Part shown: piece by piece, positions 1-6,572 of the stretch
Position numbering within the stretch: position 1 is the stretch's first letter
Layout of the letters: each line of letters begins with the position of its first letter
Assembly: GCA_023429365.1 (NCBI GenBank)
Contig: JAEYVW010000424.1
Location: 1-7,094 of the forward strand
Length of the DNA stretch: 7,094 nucleotides
From: Bacteroidota bacterium
GTDB lineage: Bacteria; Bacteroidota; Bacteroidia; Chitinophagales; Chitinophagaceae
Direction: 5' to 3'
Notes under the pieces: model-generated
Database searches by the model: none
Seen by the model: only the letters and a program-made list of their open reading frames with translations
Told to the model about the DNA's origin: nothing
Translations under genes and position numbers: made by a program

Positions 1-1985
1 GCACAACCATCAATTTCAGCCAGGCAGCCGCTTCGAGATCTGAAAACCTGGCAGGCACCCAGGATGGTTGCCGGAGATACACAGATTACACTTATCAAAT
101 GGCGATTGGAGCGGCACCTACTGCTGCTGCAACCGCAACCCTCAGTTTTGGTGGAACAGCTGTTAAAGGAATCGACTACGAGGTCACTACCAATGGCAAC
201 TTTGCCAGTCCGAGTAATGTGTTGACGTTTGCCGCTGGTTCCACCACTGCGCAAAGCTTTACCGTCAGGATTTTTGACGACTACGATGTAGAACCGGCAG
301 AAAATATCATCATTGATTTTACAGTCAATAACGGTGGTGGCGATGCATCCAAAGGATCAACGACACCTACTTTCACCATTAGCCTCACCGATAATGATAT
401 TGCTCCCAATGGTACATCTTCGGGCACCTATGCGATCGGTGTAGCTGGTTCAACAGTTAACACAACACCCTTTGATGCAAGAGTTACAAGCCAGCGTGCC
501 CAATACCTTTATAAGGCGAGCGAACTATTGGACGCCGGTGTAGTGCCTGGTGACCTGACATCATTGCAACTATTTGTTCATTCAAAATTGAGTACAAGAC
601 CATTTACCAATCTCACTATACGTATGGCACAAACCGACCTGGAGTACCTATACGATGGCAGTGTATCTGTTGTGGGTGGCATGACAACGGTGTACAATTC
701 GGCTTCTTATTCCACTGTTGCCGGCTGGAACAATTTTATATTCTCCACGCCTTTTGCCTGGGATGGTCTAAGCAGTGTGGCTATTGAAATTTGCTTCGAT
801 AATGGTGTTGCTGATGCTGGCAATAGCGCTGATGTGATCAGGGCATACGTAGATGGCGGCACGGCTTCGCAGGGGAATATGTATTACCAGAATGGCATCA
901 GCTGTGCGCAGTCATTTACTTCGGTCAGCGTCTTCAGTCTTGGCCGCAAACCGATCATTCAACTTGGTAATAATGCTGTGGGCACCGAGATAGAAACAAC
1001 GCTCGCTTCTGAATCCAGTCAGCATATTGGTTCATCCAGTAGCGATTATTTCTATTCGAACAATGACCGGCTGATGATGCGGCTTACCGGTGTGGATGCA
1101 TCTCTTGGATGTGTATCCACCAGCCTGGAAGAAGCAGGCACTACCTGGCAGAGTTATATGGGTGGCGAGCGCTCCGGCAAGGTGTTCCACGTAGACCCCG
1201 CTTCAAACGGTGGTACAACTTCCTATACCGTCTCGTTTTATTTTACCAACGCCGAGCTGGCGGGTAAAAATCCTGCCACACTGCGACTGGCGAAAACATC
1301 GGCAGCCTCAGTAGCCTTATCAAACCCCGGCAACACGATGTTGATCACGCCTACCGTGACCACGCTTGGTTCGGGTACAACCGTCTTCACGGCAAGCTTT
1401 ACGGGTTTCTCCAGATTTTTCCTGGTAGATGGCGGTGTAACCCTCCCGGTTGAGCTTACTACGTTTACCGGAAAGATCGACAACAACCGGAATGTTGTTC
1501 TCAATTGGAGTACCGCGTCAGAAAATAATAACCGTGGCTTTGATATAGAAAGCAGTCGCAATGGTACTGACTTCACCCGCATCGGATGGGTGGCCTCGAA
1601 AGGCAATGCGGAGACGGCGCAGCATTATGAATTTACACATCTTAACCCCCCAATAGGAACAAACTATTACCGCCTGAAACAAACCGACCTGGATGGCAGG
1701 TTCGAATACAGTAAGATTATCACACTTCAAATTGATCCGATTGCTGGTAAACCCGTGGTTTACCCAGTGCCTGCTACTCATTCAATAACGATAGATTTCG
1801 GTAAACTGACCGGTAAAGGTGAGATCGAGATTTTCAGTGCAGAGATGAAGACCCTGCATCGTGAATCGATCAGTGACCTGCAAAGCAGGAGTAATATCCC
1901 GGTCGGCCATTTCTCAAGCGGAGTCTACTTCATACGCTACACCGCAGGTTCACAAACCGGGGTGCTGAGGTTTGTAAAAGAATAA
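1..1985 (+). CDS. T9SS-sorted multidomain surface protein with Calx-beta module (5' end missing)
   Basis: This is the C-terminal part of a secreted or cell-surface protein. The frame is open from base 3 to the stop at 1983-1985. The first ATG (base 99) falls inside a Calx-beta domain, so it is not the true start and the gene begins left of the window. Modules in order: a Calx-beta repeat at about 3-400, with the typical GGTA..GIDYE and IFDD..VEPAEN strands and a closing DND; a beta-sandwich module at about 420-970, with RAQYLYKASEL, VAGWNNFIFSTPFAW and VAIEICFDN, of a kind common in Bacteroidota extracellular proteins; a further segment ending in the LPVEL...VVLNWSTASE.NN.GFDIESS...NYYRLKQTDLDG block at about 1440-1730; and a Por/type IX sorting domain at about 1755-1982 (VYPVPATHSITIDF ... 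SGVYFIRYTAGSQ, ending VKE). The family is known to be exported by Sec, cross the outer membrane by T9SS and be anchored or released after C-terminal cleavage. The ligand or enzymatic role is not visible, and no catalytic motif was seen. Confidence 0.88.
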   Translation, partial: TTINFSQAAASRSENLAGTQDGCRRYTDYTYQMAIGAAPTAAATATLSFGGTAVKGIDYEVTTNGNFASPSNVLTFAAGSTTAQSFTVRIFDDYDVEPAENIIIDFTVNNGGGDASKGSTTPTFTISLTDNDIAPNGTSSGTYAIGVAGSTVNTTPFDARVTSQRAQYLYKASELLDAGVVPGDLTSLQLFVHSKLSTRPFTNLTIRMAQTDLEYLYDGSVSVVGGMTTVYNSASYSTVAGWNNFIFSTPFAWDGLSSVAIEICFDNGVADAGNSADVIRAYVDGGTASQGNMYYQNGISCAQSFTSVSVFSLGRKPIIQLGNNAVGTEIETTLASESSQHIGSSSSDYFYSNNDRLMMRLTGVDASLGCVSTSLEEAGTTWQSYMGGERSGKVFHVDPASNGGTTSYTVSFYFTNAELAGKNPATLRLAKTSAASVALSNPGNTMLITPTVTTLGSGTTVFTASFTGFSRFFLVDGGVTLPVELTTFTGKIDNNRNVVLNWSTASENNNRGFDIESSRNGTDFTRIGWVASKGNAETAQHYEFTHLNPPIGTNYYRLKQTDLDGRFEYSKIITLQIDPIAGKPVVYPVPATHSITIDFGKLTGKGEIEIFSAEMKTLHRESISDLQSRSNIPVGHFSSGVYFIRYTAGSQTGVLRFVKE

Positions 1986-2010
1986 AGGCAGCGCGGACTT
2001 TACGATATAC

Positions 2011-2046
2011 ACAGGATCCTGGACTCTTCAGGGTCCTGTTTTTTTT
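2011..2046 (+). terminator. Intrinsic terminator of the T9SS surface protein gene
   Basis: An 11-bp stem (ACAGGATCCTG at 2011-2021 pairing with CAGGGTCCTGT at 2029-2039, with one G-U pair) encloses a 7-nt loop and runs into eight consecutive T from 2039 to 2046. It starts 25 bp after the stop codon of the surface-protein gene. This is a textbook Rho-independent terminator for rightward transcription. On the minus strand the stem lacks a T-run of comparable length, so it should act mainly in one direction. Confidence 0.85.
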
Positions 2047-2090
2047 GTTGCCTGGTTTGCGCCGGGGTTATTTAAATGAGGGATACAAAT

Positions 2091-2243
2091 AAACCACAGC
2101 GGACACGGGGAACACGGAGAAATTCACCATAAGCCTGAGATCCGTCTTGTTCGGAGAAAGGGGGAACGCGGATTGTTATGATTATTATGGTTGGTTATGA
2201 TTGCTCTCACACTTCTCAGTGTTCGCTGTGTACGCCGTGGTTT
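2091..2243. repeat. Imperfect 31-bp inverted repeat in a gene-free region (2047-2293)
   Basis: The arm at 2091-2121 matches the reverse complement of 2213-2243 at 26 of 31 positions, with a 91-bp spacer. Both arms contain CACGG/GTGTTC-type tracts (for example ACACGGGGAACACGG in the left arm). Short purine-rich 'acgg..aacacgg' intergenic repeats of this look are, from memory, scattered through many environmental bacterial genomes, Bacteroidota included. The spacer carries the 9-bp direct repeat GTTATGATT at 2175-2183 and 2194-2202. No transposase, tRNA or convincing ORF lies here. The element sits between the terminator of the surface-protein gene and the 3' end of the response regulator gene, so the two flanking genes converge on it. 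It could be a degenerate MITE or REP-like relic. Function is unknown. Confidence 0.55.
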
Positions 2244-2293
2244 CTTAACTCACGAATATCACGGAAACATCGTTATACAGAGAACAGACGACT

Positions 2294-2671
2294 CTAGTTT
2301 CCATTCATGTAAGTATCAGCAGCTTTTACCACGATACTTTCCAATTCAGAGATATCAAAAGGTTTTTGAAGGGAGTATTCCGCGCCGGCATTAGATGCCA
2401 TTTCACTCACATCATTATTGGCGCTGAAAAATATAACGGGAATATGTTTGAACTCCCCCGAATCCTTGATCATGCGGGTAGCTTTGACGCCGCCGATATC
2501 CGGTATCCAGTTATCCATGAGGATCACATCCGGCTGGTGTTGTTCGAGGTCGTTTAAAATAGTCGTGCACTTGTCCTTCGTAATAACCTCGAAATTGCGG
2601 GATTGCAGAATGAGTGAACATACTTCCAGCAAATCGGTGTCATCATCATATATCAGCACTTTCTTGCGCAT
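2294..2671 (-). CDS. Single-domain response regulator (CheY-like receiver)
   Basis: A 125-residue protein consisting of one receiver (REC) domain and nothing else. The acidic pocket is D9-D10-D11, the phosphoacceptor is D53 in the strand VILMD, the switch Ser is S83 (FFSAN), and the conserved Lys is K103 in LQKPF. All residues needed for Mg2+-dependent phosphotransfer are present. There is no DNA-binding or enzymatic output domain, so a phosphorylated form must act by binding a partner or as an intermediate in a phosphorelay. It starts 27 bp downstream of the histidine kinase stop on the same strand, which makes the kinase the obvious phosphodonor and suggests co-transcription. No Shine-Dalgarno sequence is visible ahead of its ATG (2669-2671), as is usual in Bacteroidota. 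The downstream target is not in this window. Confidence 0.9.
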   Translation of the reverse strand: MRKKVLIYDDDTDLLEVCSLILQSRNFEVITKDKCTTILNDLEQHQPDVILMDNWIPDIGGVKATRMIKDSGEFKHIPVIFFSANNDVSEMASNAGAEYSLQKPFDISELESIVVKAADTYMNGN

Positions 2672-2698
2672 CGATAATTATTTCGCTAAAAATAAGGA

Positions 2699-4507
2699 TT
2701 ACTCAGCTACCGGCAATGTAAAGTAAAAGGTGGAGCCTTTTCCAAACTCGCTTTCGACACCGATATCGCCTTTATGTAAACGAATGATCTCAGCAGAAAT
2801 ATAAAGGCCGATCCCAAAACCCGAGAATGGAACGCCCGTGGATTTGGCGCGGTAAAAGCGTTCGAATATCTTTTGATGATCTTCCGGGCGGATGCCAATG
2901 CCTTTATCTTTTACCGACACTTTTACCTGGTTACCCATTGCGGTTATACTGACCGAAACACTGTCGGCACCGGGGGAATACTTGATCGCGTTGTTCAGGA
3001 AATTGGCGATGACCTGTGAGATCCTTTCCTTGTCCGCAAACACGCTTAGTTTTTGATGATCTTCGATGATGATCTTGTGATTGACCGAAACAAATTGGAT
3101 CTCCGACGATATTTCCCTGACCAGATCGTCGATAAAAAACTTTTCAAAAGCGAGCTGAAGTTTCCCGGACTCTATTTTCGAAAGCTTTAAAAAATCAGTG
3201 ACCAGCTTGGTCATCTTATTGGCCTGGGTTTCCAGTTTTGTCAATGCATTTGTCAGGAAGTTATCGTCTGAATTGCGATATGCGTCGCGCAATAATTGCG
3301 AATAAGCTTTGATAAGCGTGATGGGTGTTCTTAATTCATGGCTGGCTACCGAGAGAAAATCGTCCTTGCGTAAAGCCATTCGTTTCATATCATCGATATC
3401 CGTTGAAGTACCGATCCATTTTGTAATATTTCCCTGCTTGTCGCGATAAGGGATGTTTCGGGTAAGATGCCAGCGATATTCCCCATCCGCCACCCGGAAT
3501 CTGTGTTCTACCACCAATTTAACACCACTTTTTTTGGCATATTCCCATTCTTCTCTTGTGGTCGCAAGGTCATCGGGGTGTATCAGCGACCGCCATCCCG
3601 GGCTATCTACAGGCTGTGCCCCATACTCCTCAAACCGGTCATTGAAATAAATCGTATTTCCTGCTGCATCGTTAATCCAAACTAGTTGGGGCATGGCATT
3701 GGCCAGTTCATTCAGGCTCCTTTCGCTTTGGATAAGCCTTTGTTCCTCTATTTTACTTTTGGTGATATCCCTTGCGATCTTGGAAGCGCCTATTATCCTA
3801 CCCCGGGAATCTTTGATGGGGGAAATGGTAAGTGAGATATCTATCAACCGTCGGTCTTTAGTTTGACGAAGGGTTGTAAAATGCTCAACCCTTTCACCCG
3901 AAGATATCCGGTTAATAATATAAACTTCCTCATCCAGCCGGTCAGGAGGAATCAGGCGTATGATCGGCTGCCCGATCATTTCCTCCGCAGAAAATCCAAA
4001 CATTTTTTCTGCGGCCGGGTTCCAGCTCGTGATAACTCCCTCGAGTGATTTACTGATAATGGCGTCTTCAGACGATTGTACAATCGCTGCAAAGTGCGCC
4101 ATATCTTTTTCCATCCGTTTAGATGATGTGATATCTATAAGCATATTAACTGCGCCGCTAACATTACCTAAATTGTCAAATATCGGCCGCGGGTAAGGCA
4201 TGATATGACGTCTTTCACCATTTGGACTTTCTACAATGATCTCCTCCCCCTCGATCACGATCCCTTCCTGCAATGCCCGGGCCATAGGGCATTCGTCGTG
4301 CGGAAGTGGCGTACCATCAGGTCTGTATATTTTCCAGGATCCACACCATTTGTCCACACCCGGCCGGGGTTTCCTTCCCCACAATTCAACAGCAGCGGCA
4401 TTGAAAACCTGTATAAAACCCATCGCATCACAAGTATAAATAGCTGCTGGTAAAGCCTCTAACAACTGGTAACCTGAAATATTATCTGAGATAGCCTGTA
4501 TTTTCAT
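2699..4507 (-). CDS. Soluble hybrid-free histidine kinase, PAS-PAS-PAS-HisKA-HATPase
   Basis: A 602-residue sensor kinase. Domains in order: PAS 1 at about residues 12-128, containing WCGSWKIYRPDGTPLPHDECPMA; PAS 2 at about 138-250 (SSEDAIISKSLEGVITSWN ... SKIARDIT); PAS 3 of the PAS_3 type at about 264-375 (MPQLVWINDAAGNTIYFN, HPDD, then KWIGTSTDIDD); HisKA at about 380-447 with the phosphorylated H390 in ASHELRTP; and a HATPase domain at about 485-598 with the N box (N502, N505, N506), G1 box DKGIG (534-538) and G2 box GFGIGLYI (563-570). No signal peptide or membrane span is visible, so it should sense a cytoplasmic cue (redox, gas, small ligand or light cannot be told apart from sequence). 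There is no fused receiver; the separate receiver gene lies 27 bp downstream. The start ATG (4505-4507) is preceded by a weak AGGAA on the coding strand, and a -7-like TATCTTTTG lies about 64 bp upstream. Confidence 0.93.
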   Translation of the reverse strand: MKIQAISDNISGYQLLEALPAAIYTCDAMGFIQVFNAAAVELWGRKPRPGVDKWCGSWKIYRPDGTPLPHDECPMARALQEGIVIEGEEIIVESPNGERRHIMPYPRPIFDNLGNVSGAVNMLIDITSSKRMEKDMAHFAAIVQSSEDAIISKSLEGVITSWNPAAEKMFGFSAEEMIGQPIIRLIPPDRLDEEVYIINRISSGERVEHFTTLRQTKDRRLIDISLTISPIKDSRGRIIGASKIARDITKSKIEEQRLIQSERSLNELANAMPQLVWINDAAGNTIYFNDRFEEYGAQPVDSPGWRSLIHPDDLATTREEWEYAKKSGVKLVVEHRFRVADGEYRWHLTRNIPYRDKQGNITKWIGTSTDIDDMKRMALRKDDFLSVASHELRTPITLIKAYSQLLRDAYRNSDDNFLTNALTKLETQANKMTKLVTDFLKLSKIESGKLQLAFEKFFIDDLVREISSEIQFVSVNHKIIIEDHQKLSVFADKERISQVIANFLNNAIKYSPGADSVSVSITAMGNQVKVSVKDKGIGIRPEDHQKIFERFYRAKSTGVPFSGFGIGLYISAEIIRLHKGDIGVESEFGKGSTFYFTLPVAE

Positions 4508-4608
4508 ATGTCGGTTCCTGGAAACTTAAAGTTCCTTACAAAATTCTGATTCTGTTGCATACGGGGAAAACAAAAGATAAGATTTTTTTTTGACTACCTG
4601 CTTTCGGC

Positions 4609-4642
4609 TTGCCGGCACTGCTGGTCAAATCCCTTATCTTCG
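4609..4642 (+). promoter_or_regulatory. Predicted Bacteroidota-type promoter for nusB
   Basis: TATCTTCG at 4635-4642 matches the Bacteroidota -7 consensus TAnnTTTG at all but one fixed position. A TTG at 4609-4611 could serve as the -33 element, with a 23-nt gap, at the long end of the usual range. Transcription would begin near 4648, giving a leader of roughly 20 nt before the nusB ATG at 4667. The consensus is established for the RpoD-type sigma factor of this phylum; assignment here is by pattern only. Confidence 0.5.
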
Positions 4643-4666
4643 CAGCCTCAAATAGTTCTTACAACA

Positions 4667-5626
4667 ATGATCAGTAGAAGAAATATCCGGGTAAAAGTGA
4701 TGCAGACGCTCTACACCGTAGAAACCCTTGAGGATCTATTGAAACCCGGCGAGCCTCAGAAGATACTACAGAACCATTTTAACCAGACCCGGTCCCTCCT
4801 GGTTTATCTCACCTGGTTTCTAACCGAAGTTGCCCGTTACGCCGAAACGGAAGCCCATAAAAGAGCCAGCAAACACCTGCCCTCAGCTGAAGATCTCAAT
4901 GTAAATACCAAGATCGCAGGCAATGAAGTGCTTTGGAAGATCCTCGAAGATGAGTCGATAAAAGAGCAATTCGGAATTGAAAAACCCCAGCATATTTTAA
5001 GGCAGTCGCAGGGCGATTCCACGGAACTGATCCGGAAGATCTACCTGGAACTGGTAGAATCGCCGACTTATAAAAATTATATCGCCACCCCTTCCAGGGA
5101 AAAGTCGGAAGAGAAAAAGATCGTGGAGTTTATTCTCAATGATATGATGCTGGCCAACGAGGTATTTGTATCACATATGGAAGAAAATTTCCCGGGCTGG
5201 AATGATGACGGGGAAATGGTAGTTCAGATACTGGCGGGATATATTCAAAAACCTGGATCTTTGAATTTCCGTGAACTGCTTAGCGCCGATAAGGAACAAT
5301 TCGCAAAAAGTCTTCTGCAAACCGTGCTCGACAAGGCCGATCACCTGCAGGCCATAATTACACCCAAACTAAAGAACTGGGATCCCGAGCGTATCGCCGT
5401 GCTTGATATGCTACTCATGAAAATGGGCCTGGCAGAATTTCTTTATTTCGAAACCATACCACCCAAGGTTACGATAAACGAGTATATAGACCTCGCAAAG
5501 GACTATAGCACCGTTCAAAGTGGCCAGTTTGTAAATGGTATTCTCGATAATATTCACAAGGAACTGGTGCAACAGGGCAACATGCAGAAAACACAATACA
5601 AAAAGACTGATAAGCTGAAGAGTTGA
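4667..5626 (+). CDS. nusB: Transcription antitermination factor NusB (long Bacteroidota form)
   Basis: NusB binds the boxA element of nascent rRNA together with NusE (ribosomal protein S10) and helps RNA polymerase pass terminators while transcribing rRNA operons; it acts in the cytoplasm. The C-terminal 120 residues carry the family signature: LLQTVLDKADHL, W238 and R242 in NWDPERIAVLD, then PPKVTINEYIDLAKDY (N271, E272, K278) and FVNGILDNIHKEL (about 288-300). The N-terminus MISRRNIRVKVMQTLY resembles the first, RNA-binding, arginine-rich helix of ordinary NusB. Between these two parts lies a charged, mostly helical stretch of about 160-170 residues, making the protein 319 residues against about 130-150 in Proteobacteria; long NusB proteins are usual in Bacteroidota. 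The ATG at 4667 is favoured because the conserved RRNIRVKVMQ motif begins right after it. It is the first gene of the rightward cluster, with the DUF1573 gene 80 bp downstream. Confidence 0.93.
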   Translation: MISRRNIRVKVMQTLYTVETLEDLLKPGEPQKILQNHFNQTRSLLVYLTWFLTEVARYAETEAHKRASKHLPSAEDLNVNTKIAGNEVLWKILEDESIKEQFGIEKPQHILRQSQGDSTELIRKIYLELVESPTYKNYIATPSREKSEEKKIVEFILNDMMLANEVFVSHMEENFPGWNDDGEMVVQILAGYIQKPGSLNFRELLSADKEQFAKSLLQTVLDKADHLQAIITPKLKNWDPERIAVLDMLLMKMGLAEFLYFETIPPKVTINEYIDLAKDYSTVQSGQFVNGILDNIHKELVQQGNMQKTQYKKTDKLKS

Positions 5627-5654
5627 TAAAACAGCATTTCCCCGTTTTTTTAAC

Positions 5655-5685
5655 TTGTACACCATTCAACTAACCTTTACATTTG
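5655..5685 (+). promoter_or_regulatory. Strong Bacteroidota -33/-7 promoter ahead of the DUF1573 gene
   Basis: TTG at 5655-5657 and TACATTTG at 5678-5685 are separated by 20 nt. The -7 box matches TAnnTTTG at every fixed position, and the spacing is in the preferred range. Transcription should begin near 5690-5693, leaving a leader of about 15 nt before the ATG at 5707. This promoter lets the DUF1573-yajC pair be expressed independently of nusB. It also rules out an in-frame TTG at 5683 as the start codon, because that TTG lies inside the -7 element. Confidence 0.7.
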
Positions 5686-5706
5686 CAATTCTCAAATTTT
5701 CGAACT

Positions 5707-6150
5707 ATGAAAAAAATCCTATTTGTACTGCTGGCTGCGGGATTGTTTGCCTGCCAGTCGGCGGATCAGAATAGTACCGGCACCCTGACGCAGGAAGAAA
5801 AGGAATTAGCCACAAAGGATTCGGCCAACTTTACGAGCATACAATGGATCGATTCGACCATGCAAAATCTCGGGAAAGTGAAAGAAGGCCAGGTAGTTGA
5901 GGTGAGCTATCGTTTTAAGAATTCAGGCGACAAAAACCTCGTGATCGCAAATGTTTCGGCCAGTTGCGGATGTACCGTTCCGGAAAAACCCGAAAAGCCT
6001 ATCGCCCCAGGTGAAGAAGGTGTAATACGCGCCAAATTTGACAGCAGGGGTCGCCCGGCGGGTGTCACACAAAAAGACGTTCATGTAACGGCTAACACAA
6101 GCCCGGAAAGCGTAACGGTACTCAGTTTCAAAGTAGACATCACAGAATAA
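5707..6150 (+). CDS. DUF1573 domain lipoprotein
   Basis: A 147-residue predicted lipoprotein of unknown molecular function. The N-terminus MKKILFVLLAAGLFAC is a signal peptide with lipobox LFAC, so Cys16 should be lipidated after signal peptidase II cleavage. A polar Gln/Ser/Thr/Glu-rich linker (about 17-42) follows. The DUF1573 domain, an immunoglobulin-like beta-sandwich, spans about 45-145. Family hallmarks are G(K)VKEGQVVEVSYRFKNSG, the SCGCT motif (C87, C89), the P.KPIAPGEEG stretch and FDSRGRPAGVTQKDVHVTANT. The start was set at 5707 because the signal peptide begins there and because the longer form, from a TTG at 5683, would start within the promoter. The gene is followed 15 bp later by yajC, so the two are probably one transcript. 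The domain is very common in Bacteroidota, but its role is not established. Confidence 0.9.
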   Translation: MKKILFVLLAAGLFACQSADQNSTGTLTQEEKELATKDSANFTSIQWIDSTMQNLGKVKEGQVVEVSYRFKNSGDKNLVIANVSASCGCTVPEKPEKPIAPGEEGVIRAKFDSRGRPAGVTQKDVHVTANTSPESVTVLSFKVDITE

Positions 6151-6165
6151 TAAAAAAAGAAAAGA

Positions 6166-6504
6166 ATGAACCACATGTATTTTTTACAGACTGCCCAGCC
6201 AGGTGGCGGAATGGGCGGCTTCCAGTTTATATTTTTAGGATTGATGATCCTTGTTTTCTGGCTTTTTTTCATACGCCCGCAGGCGAAAAGAGCCAAGAAC
6301 CAGAAGAAGTTTATCGAAGACCTCCAGAAAGGTGATAAGGTCGTGACCATTGCGGGTATTCATGGTGTGATAAACAAGGTAAACGAGGACGGAACCCTTA
6401 GCATCGAGATAAATCCGGGAAGCTATCTGAAGATTGAAAAATCAGCGATCAGCATGGATTGGACCGCAGCCCTGAATAAGCCTGCTACTGCTGAAAAGAA
6501 ATAA
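6166..6504 (+). CDS. yajC: YajC, Sec translocase-associated membrane protein
   Basis: YajC is a small inner-membrane protein that associates with SecDF (and YidC) and supports Sec-dependent export. This 112-residue protein has the family layout: a short Gly-rich N-terminus (QPGGGMGG), one transmembrane helix at about 19-37 ending in the conserved FFIRPQ, the basic stretch AKRAKNQKKF, then the cytoplasmic domain with LQKGDKVVTIAGIHGVINKVNED and a final I-K-S-A-I strand at about 90-96. Length is normal for the family. The ATG at 6166 lies 15 bp after the DUF1573 stop behind an A-rich leader; a second in-frame ATG at 6175 is possible, but either leaves the membrane helix intact. It is probably co-transcribed with the DUF1573 gene, and a hairpin terminator follows at 6524. 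Confidence 0.95.
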   Translation: MNHMYFLQTAQPGGGMGGFQFIFLGLMILVFWLFFIRPQAKRAKNQKKFIEDLQKGDKVVTIAGIHGVINKVNEDGTLSIEINPGSYLKIEKSAISMDWTAALNKPATAEKK

Positions 6505-6523
6505 AATTTGAACAACTAATAGT

Positions 6524-6572
6524 AAATTCCAGATTCCTGGCAGCGAATAACGCCCGGAATTTGGAATTTTTT
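6524..6572 (+). terminator. Terminator-like hairpin between yajC and coaE
   Basis: AAATTCCAGATTCC (6524-6537) pairs with GGAATTTGGAATTT (6556-6569) over 14 bp with one G-U pair and an 18-nt loop. The T-run extends from 6567 to 6572, so its first bases form the end of the stem. It lies 20 bp after the yajC stop and ends 10 bp before the coaE ATG. The arms are themselves built of repeated ATTCC/GGAAT units. It could end the DUF1573-yajC transcript, or act as an attenuator or RNA-stabilising element ahead of coaE. The stem is AT-rich, so termination may be incomplete. Confidence 0.6.

Noticed and set aside
99..101. ATG at 99 as start of the surface-protein gene
   Set aside because: The frame is open to the left edge, and the residues encoded before it (SENLAGTQDGCRRYTDYTYQ) continue the Calx-beta domain.
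1238..1781. Two minus-strand ORFs (122 and 87 codons) opposite the surface-protein gene
   Set aside because: They lie antisense within well-supported T9SS-protein coding sequence, have no recognisable domain and look like chance open frames.
2191..2394. 67-codon plus-strand ORF crossing the inverted repeat into the response regulator
   Set aside because: It starts within repeat sequence, overlaps the conserved 3' end of the response regulator on the other strand, and its translation has no protein-like features.
5621..5655. Possible terminator after nusB: AGTTGATAAAAC (5621-5632) pairing with GTTTTTTTAACT (5644-5655)
   Set aside because: The 12-bp stem is almost all A-T with one mismatch and one G-U, its T-run is inside the stem instead of after it, and it overlaps both the nusB stop and the next promoter. 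Termination is not convincing.
5411..5669. Minus-strand ORFs of 84 and 66 codons opposite the end of nusB
   Set aside because: They are antisense to the most conserved part of nusB and run over a promoter; no family resemblance.
5683..5706. TTG at 5683 as start of the DUF1573 lipoprotein
   Set aside because: It lies within the -7 promoter element TACATTTG, and the added residues would precede an otherwise standard lipoprotein signal peptide that starts at 5707.
6081..6350. 89-codon minus-strand ORF over the DUF1573/yajC junction
   Set aside because: It is antisense to two well-supported genes; its hydrophobic look is the mirror of the yajC membrane helix region.
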